Below, one piece after another: positions 20,509 through 28,525 of a stretch of DNA of 29,296 nucleotides. Position numbers and translations under genes: made by a program. Under the pieces are notes generated by a model that worked only from the letters and a program-made list of their open reading frames with translations, did no database searches and was not told where the DNA came from. Every line of letters starts with the position of its first letter. Position 1 is the first letter of the stretch. Source of the stretch: a virus; IMG/VR virus record IMGVR_UViG_3300030406_000128, positions 1-29,296 of that record. The stretch is one strand, 5' to 3'.

Positions 20509-23193
20509 ATGGCAGATAAAAAAATACAGATTGAGGTTCTTGATTTTGAAACTGGTGACAGTCTGGAAAGAGTTAATATTATTGATGGAGGTCAATTTTT
20601 AGCCACACCTGTAGCTTTTGTTTTTAATGGTTCAGGTCAACCAAATCCAACTACATCAGCTACTATAACTTTGACTACATCAGGTAGTGGTACTCAAGCT
20701 AATCCGTTTGTTATAACTGGCGTTTCAATAGGAAATGCTGGAGCTGGTTACAATTCTACAATTAGAATTTTAGTAACAACTGTAAGTGGTGGTAGTGATG
20801 TGTTGTCAAATGCAGATTTACAACCAGTTCTAAGCACAGGTGTTATAGGGCAGTTAGATATTACAGATAGTCAAAACTTTCCTTTATCATTGAACTTTAC
20901 AGTGTCAGATGGTAAAGATTTAGAAAGTAGATTTGGTAATTTCTCAAAAACATTTAATTTACCAGCAACAAAAAATAATAACAGAATATTTCAACACATA
21001 TATAATTCACAAGTTTTAAATACAAAAAATATGTATCATCTAAAAGACTGTAGAATTTTAGTTGATAGTATAGAGTTTTTTGTAGGGAAAATCAAACTAT
21101 CTGGTAGCACTCAAGATAAAAATCCAAAGTCTTATTCTTGTACTATATTTGGTGGTAATTTTTCTTGGGTTAATGAAATTAAAGATAAAAAACTTTGTGA
21201 TATTGAGTTTGCTACGGCTGGTTTGCAAACTTATGATTACACGACAATAAATAATAGTTGGGCAAAAACACAAGCTAATTCAGAAATAATATATCCTTTA
21301 GTAAGCTATGGTGATTTTAATGAAGATAATACATTGGGTGGTGTAAACATATATGAGGAAAATTTACCTTCCTATGATTGGAGAGGTTGGTTTTGGGTTT
21401 ACAACATACTAAAAGAAATATTTAGAAACATTGGTTTTGCAATAGATTCAACATTTATTGAAACTGCCAATTTTAAAAAGCTAATATCACACTTTAATTT
21501 TACAAAAGGCAATGAAAATGCTTTAGCAGAACAAAAAGCATTGAGTGCAGAGATACATAGGGTTGATGCAGATGTTTCTGATTTTCAATCGATTTTGGGT
21601 AATTCTGCTGCCTTAAGTGGTACTGGTGCTTTTATAAACCCTTCTGGTGGTGTTTTTCCAAGTTCAGCTAATAGTGCAATAGATGTCATTTTAAAATATG
21701 ATACTGAAATTTCTGATTCAGTAAATTCATATAATACATCAACTGGTAAATGGACTTGTCCAAGAACAGGTAGGTATAAGATTAGTGCTAGTGCAAATAT
21801 ATGGTTTGGGGTTAGTCAAGCGTCTAATGGAACATTTTTAACAAGAATGAGGATTAGACTTATAAAAAGAGATTCTAGTGGTAATTTCTTGCATAGATGG
21901 AATAACACATTTTATCCTAATAGTGGCACATCACCAGCAGGAAATCAGGGTTACGGTTTCTATCCAAACCAATCTATAACTACTCAAGATAATTTTGGTT
22001 CTCAATACGTTTATTTTCAACAGGGTGAAACTGTTGAAGCTGCTATGAGAATAGATTTGGCAGAAATTTCTGGAACTACAAGTAGCCAATTGCGAGTAGC
22101 TGCAGCTTTTGGAGGTATGGGAGCAGTGGTGAGTTTCCAAAACTTAGTTTCTACATTTAAAGTTGAGTATGATTCTCAAGATTTAATGATTGGACAAACA
22201 TTTAAGTTGACAGACATTTTACCATGTAACATAAAACAAATAGATTTTATTAAAGGTATATCACATATGTTTAATTTACAATTTTATACTGACGTACAGA
22301 GTAAAAAAGTTTATATAGAACCATATAATGATTTTTATGGCTCTGCTAACGATGCATTAGATTGGTCTAGCAAGGTTGATTATTCTAAAGGTATAGAGGA
22401 TAAATATGAGTTAGGATTAAATGAAGAAGTTATATTTAAATACAAAGAAGATAGTAATGATAAATACGCACAATATCTAAATGAAAACGAAAATGGTAAT
22501 GCGTTAGAAAATCCTTTGTTTGCGTATTACATTAACTTAGGTGATAAATTTCCAAAAGGCAAAAAAGAATTTGTTAATCCTTTATTTGCACCAACGATAC
22601 AAACATGGGATAATGATTGTGTTTATGCAGCATATAATAATGGTGTGTTAATCCCTGTAATGTGGTCGGAAGTACCACCATCTGTTACAATAGGTTTTGA
22701 TTCTAATATTGTTCCTCCAGTAGAAAGACCTGAAAAAGGATATAAGTACGAGCCAAGAATAGCATACTATCATGGGCAAGTTAACAATCCTAATAATAGT
22801 AACTACGTCACTAGGTTTGATAGAGAAACATCTGCTAATAATTTTTTGGGTAGCACATCATATCCTAGAGCAACTTTTGTAGATTTTGAAGATGCATCTT
22901 TTCCATCACTATCATATAATGATGAAACTATAGAGCCACCTTTTTCAGGTACATCGACCTTAGTCAAAGGTTTGTATTCTACATATTATGAAAAAATGAT
23001 TAAGCAAATGTTGCAATCACCAAGAATCAGAACAGTCCATATGAATTTAAAATCACAAGATATAATAAATTTAGATTTTAGAAAACTTATATTTTTTGAT
23101 GGTAGTTTGTGGAGAATAAATAAAATAGTAGATTATTCACCTGCTAAAAACATAACTACAAAAGTGGAGGTAATACAATGGTTTGAAGTTTAA
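20509..23193 (+). CDS. Large tail/baseplate protein with C1q-like insertion
   Basis: An 894-aa protein. N-terminal region with a glycine-rich beta stretch (GVSIGNAGAGYNSTIRI, about 75-91), then the tail-tip core with FSKTFNLPATKNNNRIF and FFVGKIKLSG, typical of Bacteroidota phage tail-tip proteins that resemble gp27/distal-tail domains. At about residues 405-545 lies an inserted jelly-roll (YNTSTGKWTCPRTGRYKISASANIW, with VYFQQGETVEAAMRIDL) of C1q/TNF type. The core resumes with FKLTDILPCNIKQIDFIKGI and a conserved C-terminus (RKLIFFDGSLWRINKI). The inserted lectin-like domain probably sits on the tip surface. Confidence 0.7.
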   Translation: MADKKIQIEVLDFETGDSLERVNIIDGGQFLATPVAFVFNGSGQPNPTTSATITLTTSGSGTQANPFVITGVSIGNAGAGYNSTIRILVTTVSGGSDVLSNADLQPVLSTGVIGQLDITDSQNFPLSLNFTVSDGKDLESRFGNFSKTFNLPATKNNNRIFQHIYNSQVLNTKNMYHLKDCRILVDSIEFFVGKIKLSGSTQDKNPKSYSCTIFGGNFSWVNEIKDKKLCDIEFATAGLQTYDYTTINNSWAKTQANSEIIYPLVSYGDFNEDNTLGGVNIYEENLPSYDWRGWFWVYNILKEIFRNIGFAIDSTFIETANFKKLISHFNFTKGNENALAEQKALSAEIHRVDADVSDFQSILGNSAALSGTGAFINPSGGVFPSSANSAIDVILKYDTEISDSVNSYNTSTGKWTCPRTGRYKISASANIWFGVSQASNGTFLTRMRIRLIKRDSSGNFLHRWNNTFYPNSGTSPAGNQGYGFYPNQSITTQDNFGSQYVYFQQGETVEAAMRIDLAEISGTTSSQLRVAAAFGGMGAVVSFQNLVSTFKVEYDSQDLMIGQTFKLTDILPCNIKQIDFIKGISHMFNLQFYTDVQSKKVYIEPYNDFYGSANDALDWSSKVDYSKGIEDKYELGLNEEVIFKYKEDSNDKYAQYLNENENGNALENPLFAYYINLGDKFPKGKKEFVNPLFAPTIQTWDNDCVYAAYNNGVLIPVMWSEVPPSVTIGFDSNIVPPVERPEKGYKYEPRIAYYHGQVNNPNNSNYVTRFDRETSANNFLGSTSYPRATFVDFEDASFPSLSYNDETIEPPFSGTSTLVKGLYSTYYEKMIKQMLQSPRIRTVHMNLKSQDIINLDFRKLIFFDGSLWRINKIVDYSPAKNITTKVEVIQWFEV

Positions 23194-23196
23194 AAT

Positions 23197-23454
23197 ATGG
23201 GTAGGTATAGACAAGACATAATAGCAAAAAAGAGTTTAATTTTAAAACATTTAAATGTTAGCAGCTCAGGTATTGTAACAGTAGGTGCAGGTAATGTATA
23301 TTATGAAAACTCAGCTTCTGAATATGCACAAGTAGTTATTACAGATGAATTTGGTAATATTCAACCTTTGATATTCAGTACAGATAAGGATGTTACTGAA
23401 TATAATACAGAACAAACAACTAATTTAGCCGTTTACTCAAATACACCAGTATAA
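23197..23454 (+). CDS. Small tail-region protein, unknown
   Basis: An 85-aa beta-rich protein (MGRYRQDIIAKKSLILKHLN, then SASEYAQVVITDEFGNIQPL). It starts three bases after the upstream stop and its own stop overlaps the next start (TAATG). It may be a tail-tip or baseplate accessory. No family recognised. Confidence 0.65.
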   Translation: MGRYRQDIIAKKSLILKHLNVSSSGIVTVGAGNVYYENSASEYAQVVITDEFGNIQPLIFSTDKDVTEYNTEQTTNLAVYSNTPV

Positions 23455-23969
23455 TGATTACATTTAAGCATACAAGTAAAGAATTATTAAGAGTTGGTAA
23501 ACTTGTTGTAAAAGGTTTGCAAGAGGAGCTTAAAGACCAAAGGCACGTTGCAAGTGGTGCTTTGCTTAAAAGTTTCAAGGTTAGAGCAAAAAGAAACTCA
23601 GGTGTCTTAAATATAGAAACTAATAAATTATATTGGAATGTTTTACAAAACCCTAAAACAGCTTATAGAGTATCTATAAGAGCTATTCAAAAATGGATTC
23701 AGAGTAAGGGTGGTAAATCAGGGTTTCCAACAGATAGTGAGGGTATCTTAAAAACTGCAATATTAATATTTAGTAAACTTAAAAATAAATTTTATGGTAA
23801 ACCATATGTTTATTGGACAGAAGGTAATAATCTAAGAAGAACAGATTTTGCTGGTTATACAGCAAGAAAATATAAAAAACAAATAGCAATAGAGTTAGCA
23901 GAATCAATAGGTAAAGATGTAGCTGACATGATAAGTAAAGATATTAGAAACAATACAAAATTGAGTTGA
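23454..23969 (+). CDS. Tail-completion / neck protein (HK97 gp10-like)
   Basis: A 171-aa basic protein. The opening (HTSKELLRVGKLVVKGLQEELKDQRHVASGALLKSFKVRAK) has the N-terminal helix plus SGxLxxS pattern of the HK97 gp10/minor-tail family, and the C-terminus is a lysine-rich helix. Such proteins act at the head-tail joint. Its place directly before the tape measure, rather than in a head-completion block, is in keeping with the rearranged module order here. Confidence is moderate. Confidence 0.5.
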   Translation: MITFKHTSKELLRVGKLVVKGLQEELKDQRHVASGALLKSFKVRAKRNSGVLNIETNKLYWNVLQNPKTAYRVSIRAIQKWIQSKGGKSGFPTDSEGILKTAILIFSKLKNKFYGKPYVYWTEGNNLRRTDFAGYTARKYKKQIAIELAESIGKDVADMISKDIRNNTKLS

Positions 23970-23970
23970 T

Positions 23971-26622
23971 ATGGCAACAAACACAGAAAAGATAGTAGTA
24001 CAGGTAGTAGTCAAAGGCGAAAAAGATTTAAATAATCTTGATAATACAACCAAAAAAGCAACAAAAGGTGTAGGACGTTTAGTAAAACAATATGGATTAT
24101 TGACTGCTGGTGTATTAGGTAGTGCAGCAGCTTTTAGAACAATAAACAAATTGATTGCTGATTCTGTTAGGGCGTTTAGAGATTATGAATTTCAAATGGC
24201 TAAAGTAAAAGCAATCACTGGTGCAAACAACACAGAATTCAGACAATTATCAGAATCTGCACAAGAGCTTGGTAGAACGACCTTCTTTACAGCACAACAG
24301 GTGTCTGAACTTCAAACTAACTTTGGTAAATTAGGTTTTTCAACTAAAGAAATTATGGATGCACAGGAAGCTACATTACAACTTGCAACAGCAACAGACA
24401 GTGACTTGGGTAGAGCTGCGATTGTAGCTGGAGCATCTGTAAGAGGTTTTGGATTAGACGCATCGGAAACACAAAGAGTAGTTGACGTTATGGCAGTTGC
24501 ATTTACATCGTCAGCGTTAGATATTGAAAAGTTCCAAACATCTATGACTAAGGTTGCTCCTATTGCAAAAGCAGCAGGTTTTTCTATAGAAGATACTACA
24601 GCTATCATGGCACAACTTGCAGACTCAGGTATTGAAGCGTCTATTGCAGGTACATCTTTAAGAAATATACTTCTTAAAATGCAAGACCCTAATTCTGATT
24701 TAGTAAAATCATTTGGTAAGACTATACATAGCTTAGATGAATTAGTACCAGCTTTGACTAAATTCTCAGAAGAAGGTGGTAGTCTAGCAGAGATTATGGA
24801 AGTTGTAGATTTAAGACAAGCAGCAGCTTTTGAGCAAATGATTACAAGTAGACAAAGAACTATTGAATTAAGAGATGCTTTAGAAGGTGCAACTGGTGCA
24901 GCATCACAAATGGCATTTATAGTAGGTGATACTTTAGAGGGTGCATTTAAAAGGTCGCAATCAGCAACACAGGGTTTACAAATTGTTTTAGTAGAAAAAT
25001 TTGGAGAAGGGTTGAAAAATCTTGTAGATATGTTTGCAAACTTAAAAAACGCAATCACTGATTTCTTTGATACACCATTATCAGAACAACTGAGAGAAGA
25101 TTCTGCTGAAATGAATATATTGTTTAATACTTTAAAAAAACAAAATTTAGAACAAGATACTAGAAACAGATTGATTGCAGAGTTAAATATGAAATATGGT
25201 GAATATTTGCCAAACATTATTACTGAAAAAACAAGTTTAGAACAGCTTGAAATTGCTCAAGATAATGCAAATCAAGCATTGCTTGATAGAATTAATATTT
25301 TAGCTATGACTGAATTACTCCAAGAACAGAGAAAAAAGAATATAGTAACAGCAAAAGAATTAGCAGATGCAGAATTAGTTTTGACAGATTTACAAAAAAA
25401 GAACTCAGAAACTCAACGTATTGAAACGGAAAAATTAACAAAAGTTCGTAATCTAGATAAATTTGCAACACTTGGAAGCACTCAAGTAATAGAAGCAAGT
25501 AATTCAGCATTAGACGTTGCAGAGAAAAAAGTTACAAAACTTAAAGACGAATTAAAGAAGGGTGAGGAAGAAATGAAGAAAATAACAGACGCTGCTGGTG
25601 AATTAGGAATTACCCTAGAAGATTTAAATAAGAAAACAGAACAAAACACAACAAATACAAATGAATCCACAGAAGCTACAAAAGAGCTGACACGAACACA
25701 AATATTGCAAACGCAGTTTATGGAAATGGAAATTCAATTAATGAATCACATAATGGATAAAAGGAAAGATGTAGATTTATTTGAAGAAGTATCTACAAAC
25801 AAAAGAATTGAATTGTTAGAAAAAACTTTAGAATTAGTTGACCTAGAAGCAGATGAAAAGATAAAACTATATGATATGTTAACTAAGTTAAGATTCAAGC
25901 AATATACTGATGAACAAAAATTAGAAGAGCAAAGAAGTATGAGTGTTATATCTATGGCTCAATCAACTGCAGATTCTATTTTCGAAATACAAGAAAATGT
26001 AAGAAATCAGCAAGTTGAAAGAGATAAAAAAAGATTGCAACAACAATTAGAAAGTGGTATTATAAATCAAGATAAATTTGACAAAGAGGTTAGAAAGATA
26101 GAAAAAGATAAATTTATTGCAGACCAAAGAAGGTCTATAGCTCAAGCATTAATCAATGGTGCTTTAGCTGTTACACAAGTTTTAGCTCAAACAGGTGTGG
26201 CAGCAGGTATAGCTATACCACCAATCATAGCAGCTACAGCAGGACAGGTAGCTGTAATTGCTAGTCAAAAGTTTGCAGATGGAGGTATGGTATATGGTAA
26301 TTCTCATGCCAATGGTGGTGAGAAGTTTGCAGTAGGTGGTAGAGTAGTAGAATTAGAAGGTGGAGAAGCTGTAATAAATAAACGTAGTACATCTATGTTT
26401 AGAAGTCAGCTATCTGCTATAAATCAAGCAGGAGGTGGTGTAAAGTTTGCAGATGGTGGTTTATTAAATATGCCATCATTTGCTACTAATCAGTTTAATG
26501 CTGTTGGAATGAATGGACTCGCAGGAGCTATGAGTCAAGGAGGTAGAGTATATGTATTAGAAAGTGATATTACTAATACGCAAAATAATGTAAGTCTGAT
26601 ACAAAGTCAGGCAGGATTTTAA
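23971..26622 (+). CDS. Tape measure protein
   Basis: An 883-aa protein. Residues about 80-330 match the PhageMin_Tail/TP901 tape-measure core: FEFQMAKVKAITGAN-like opening (here YEFQMAKVKAITG), TTFFTAQQVSELQTNFGKLGFS, ATATDSDLGRAAIVAGASVRGFGLD, DIEKFQTSMTKVAPIAKAAGFSIEDT, SGIEASIAGTSLRNILL. Coiled-coil, Lys/Glu-rich stretches follow (about 370-700). A hydrophobic segment lies near 720-760 (LINGALAVTQVLAQTGVAAGIAIPPIIAA) and a Gly-rich C-terminus after it. At about 1.5 angstrom per residue the tail would be near 130 nm. It confirms a long-tailed virion. Confidence 0.93.
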   Translation: MATNTEKIVVQVVVKGEKDLNNLDNTTKKATKGVGRLVKQYGLLTAGVLGSAAAFRTINKLIADSVRAFRDYEFQMAKVKAITGANNTEFRQLSESAQELGRTTFFTAQQVSELQTNFGKLGFSTKEIMDAQEATLQLATATDSDLGRAAIVAGASVRGFGLDASETQRVVDVMAVAFTSSALDIEKFQTSMTKVAPIAKAAGFSIEDTTAIMAQLADSGIEASIAGTSLRNILLKMQDPNSDLVKSFGKTIHSLDELVPALTKFSEEGGSLAEIMEVVDLRQAAAFEQMITSRQRTIELRDALEGATGAASQMAFIVGDTLEGAFKRSQSATQGLQIVLVEKFGEGLKNLVDMFANLKNAITDFFDTPLSEQLREDSAEMNILFNTLKKQNLEQDTRNRLIAELNMKYGEYLPNIITEKTSLEQLEIAQDNANQALLDRINILAMTELLQEQRKKNIVTAKELADAELVLTDLQKKNSETQRIETEKLTKVRNLDKFATLGSTQVIEASNSALDVAEKKVTKLKDELKKGEEEMKKITDAAGELGITLEDLNKKTEQNTTNTNESTEATKELTRTQILQTQFMEMEIQLMNHIMDKRKDVDLFEEVSTNKRIELLEKTLELVDLEADEKIKLYDMLTKLRFKQYTDEQKLEEQRSMSVISMAQSTADSIFEIQENVRNQQVERDKKRLQQQLESGIINQDKFDKEVRKIEKDKFIADQRRSIAQALINGALAVTQVLAQTGVAAGIAIPPIIAATAGQVAVIASQKFADGGMVYGNSHANGGEKFAVGGRVVELEGGEAVINKRSTSMFRSQLSAINQAGGGVKFADGGLLNMPSFATNQFNAVGMNGLAGAMSQGGRVYVLESDITNTQNNVSLIQSQAGF

Positions 26623-26633
26623 AAAATTAACAT

Positions 26634-26828
26634 ATGTTCGTTGATAAAAAAGAAAAACAGAGAAGATTAGATATATGCAAAAGCTGTAACTTTTACAGAA
26701 ACTTTTTAATGTTAAAATATCCAAAGTGGGATAGAGGAGCAAGATGTGCTAAATGCACTTGCTTTCTTGATGCAAAAGCAGCATTAACAAAAGAGTTTTT
26801 TGGTAAATGTCCAATAGATAAATGGTAG
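26634..26828 (+). CDS. Zinc-ribbon-like small protein
   Basis: A 64-aa basic protein with Cys at about 15, 18, 39, 42, 44 and 59 (ICKSCNFY, then RCAKCTCFL, then KCPIDKW). This CxxC...CxxC...CPxxKW pattern belongs to a small zinc-binding protein found in many phage tail/head regions (DUF6171-like, from memory). Role unknown; perhaps a nucleic-acid or protein-binding cofactor. Confidence 0.65.
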   Translation: MFVDKKEKQRRLDICKSCNFYRNFLMLKYPKWDRGARCAKCTCFLDAKAALTKEFFGKCPIDKW

Positions 26829-26829
26829 C

Positions 26830-27123
26830 ATGACAGACATACAAAGCATAGCAAAAAAATACTCAAAAGAAAAACAAAAATATTTTATAGATATACTTAA
26901 TGAAAACGATAAGTATAATTTAAGTTTTGGTCAACACAAGGCAGATTGCATTTATAAATTATTTGATGAATGGCATAAATTATTTCCAGCACATAAACAA
27001 GATGTAAATTGTACTGGTTGTAGAAATGCAGTAATTAAATTTTTTAAAACAATGCATATAGAGTGGGATACGCAAATTGAAACACCTAAAAAGAAAACTC
27101 GTGCCAAAAAATCTAAAAAATAA
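26830..27123 (+). CDS. Small protein between tape measure and head genes, unknown
   Basis: A 97-aa protein. A helical core includes LFDEWHKLFPAHKQDVNCTGCRNAVIKFFKTMH with a CxxC pair, followed by a lysine-rich tail (TPKKKTRAKKSKK). The core looks like an unnamed phage family with a DEWH.lFP...C..CR..V.kFF pattern. The basic tail suggests nucleic-acid binding. Starts one base after the upstream stop. Confidence 0.6.
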   Translation: MTDIQSIAKKYSKEKQKYFIDILNENDKYNLSFGQHKADCIYKLFDEWHKLFPAHKQDVNCTGCRNAVIKFFKTMHIEWDTQIETPKKKTRAKKSKK

Positions 27124-27430
27124 ACCAAAAGTAATTTACGAGTATATTGAAACATTAACTGTAGAACTTACAAAAAGATTTGGTAATGACCCAACTACGA
27201 AAGATATACTTAGACATCTTGTTGAAAGAGGTATGGTAGAGAAAAGAAGGTTAAGAAACTATATGATAATAACTGACTTTGATAAAATGCTTGTACATAA
27301 CGAAGGTAATAGAACTGCTACATTTATGGACTTATCTATAAAGTATGAGATATGTGAAAGTCAAGTACAAAATATTGTATATAAAGATAGAAGAAAAAGT
27401 CAAATGTCTAGTAACGTATCTACAACATAA
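27101..27430 (+). CDS. HTH protein (Mor-like), unknown role
   Basis: 109 aa from the GTG at 27101 (MPKNLKNKPKVIYEYIETL), chosen because a longer frame (TTG at 27077) lies within the upstream gene. Overlap with the upstream gene is 23 bases. Residues near 75-105 (NRTATFMDLSIKYEICESQVQNIVYKDRRK) form a C-terminal helix-turn-helix like that of the Mor/late-activator type. A transcriptional role in late-gene control is possible because it directly precedes the head genes. Confidence 0.5.
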   Translation: MPKNLKNKPKVIYEYIETLTVELTKRFGNDPTTKDILRHLVERGMVEKRRLRNYMIITDFDKMLVHNEGNRTATFMDLSIKYEICESQVQNIVYKDRRKSQMSSNVSTT

Positions 27431-27483
27431 TTTTTTTCCCTTAATTAGGTATCAATAAATAAATTCAGTAGTAATTTTGTAGT

Positions 27484-28509
27484 ATGAACGGAAAATGGTA
27501 CGAAATTAAAAACGAAGCATCTGCATCGACAGATGTTTATATTTTTAATGACATCGGTACTTTTGGTATAACAGCACAAAAGTTTGTTGATGACATTAAA
27601 GGTTTGGATGGACGTGACATCACTTTACATATCAATAGTGTTGGTGGTGAAGTTTTTGAAGGCATGGCAATGCACTCGATAATAAAAAACAGAAAAGGTA
27701 AAACTACTGCATACATCGAAGGTATTGCAGCAAGTATTGCTACTGTTATAGCTCTAGCTGCTGATGAAGTAGTTATGAGTGAAAACTCTTTGTTTATGAT
27801 ACATAACGCATGGGGTAGTAGTCAAGGTGATGCTAATGATATGATGAAACAAGCACGAGTGCTAGAAAAGATAAGTAACGAAATAGCAGAGATTTATGTT
27901 AAGAAAACTGGTAGATACTATGATGAAATCATGGATTTAATGGATAACGAAACATGGATGACTGCTGAAGAAGCGTTTGAGTATGGTTTTATAGATAGAA
28001 TATCTGATGCGATTAAGGTTGCAGCAAAAGCAGATGTTTCTCAGTATAAGAACATGACAAATGAAAAAGTAAATAAAATCCTAAATAGTAATTTAAAAAG
28101 TAGTAAAATGACAGAAGATTTAAAAAACTGGTTTAACAGTAAAATCGATGAAATCGTTACTAAGGTAAAAGGTGATAATAACTCTGAAACTGCTGTTTCT
28201 GACGTTGAGATTACTATTGCTGACAAAGAAGAAGTTATGAATAAACTTACAGATTTTGAAGCAAAACTATCTGAAGCTAACGAAACTATTTCTAATCTTA
28301 CAGAAGAAGCTGCATCTTTAAATGGAGAGAAAGCAACTTTAACTGAAGAAGTAGAAAGATTAACAACTTTATTAAATAAAGCAGAAGCTACTGGTACAGA
28401 GATAAAAAAAGATACTGAACCAGCAGTTGTTGAAGATAAAGTTGTAGATGCTAACACAGAGTTTTACAATGGTTTAGCAGAAATGATTAAAAATAAATTA
28501 AAACACTAA
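27484..28509 (+). CDS. ClpP-type head maturation protease fused to a scaffold
   Basis: A 341-aa protein in two parts. Residues 15-180 are an S14/ClpP-like prohead protease: HINSVGGEV (oxyanion strand, 49-57), Ser84 in GIAASIAT, His107 in MIHNAWG, and probable Asp154 in LMDNETWMTAEEA. Residues 209-341 are a charged coiled coil (DKEEVMNKLTDFEAKLSEAN, then TISNLTEEAASLNGEK) typical of scaffolds. The protease would cleave the scaffold and itself during capsid maturation. An in-frame ATG at 28108 could yield the scaffold alone (133 aa), as lambda C/Nu3 does. An AT-rich 53-base gap precedes it. Confidence 0.9.
   Translation: MNGKWYEIKNEASASTDVYIFNDIGTFGITAQKFVDDIKGLDGRDITLHINSVGGEVFEGMAMHSIIKNRKGKTTAYIEGIAASIATVIALAADEVVMSENSLFMIHNAWGSSQGDANDMMKQARVLEKISNEIAEIYVKKTGRYYDEIMDLMDNETWMTAEEAFEYGFIDRISDAIKVAAKADVSQYKNMTNEKVNKILNSNLKSSKMTEDLKNWFNSKIDEIVTKVKGDNNSETAVSDVEITIADKEEVMNKLTDFEAKLSEANETISNLTEEAASLNGEKATLTEEVERLTTLLNKAEATGTEIKKDTEPAVVEDKVVDANTEFYNGLAEMIKNKLKH
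28108..28509 (+). CDS. Possible internal start giving a free scaffold protein
   Basis: ATG at 28108 is in frame with the protease gene (residue 209), preceded by A-rich TAGTAAA, and gives 133 aa starting MTEDLKNWFNSKIDEIV. The product is entirely the coiled-coil scaffold domain. The nested arrangement is established for lambda and other phages. No clear ribosome signal exists in this phage class. Confidence 0.4.
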   Translation: MTEDLKNWFNSKIDEIVTKVKGDNNSETAVSDVEITIADKEEVMNKLTDFEAKLSEANETISNLTEEAASLNGEKATLTEEVERLTTLLNKAEATGTEIKKDTEPAVVEDKVVDANTEFYNGLAEMIKNKLKH

Positions 28510-28525
28510 TTAAAATAAATAAAAA

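Noticed and set aside
24312-25217. 301-aa ORF on the - strand opposite the tape-measure gene
   Set aside because: It lies wholly antisense to a clear tape-measure gene, is low-complexity Ser/Ala/Leu-rich and has no promoter or leader.
27472-27479. TAATTTTG promoter before the head protease
   Set aside because: It fits the -7 pattern, but transcription would start at or beyond the ATG at 27484, leaving no translatable start.
28041-28457. 138-aa ORF on the - strand opposite the scaffold
   Set aside because: A mirror of the repetitive Glu/Lys codons of the coiled coil; no features of a gene.
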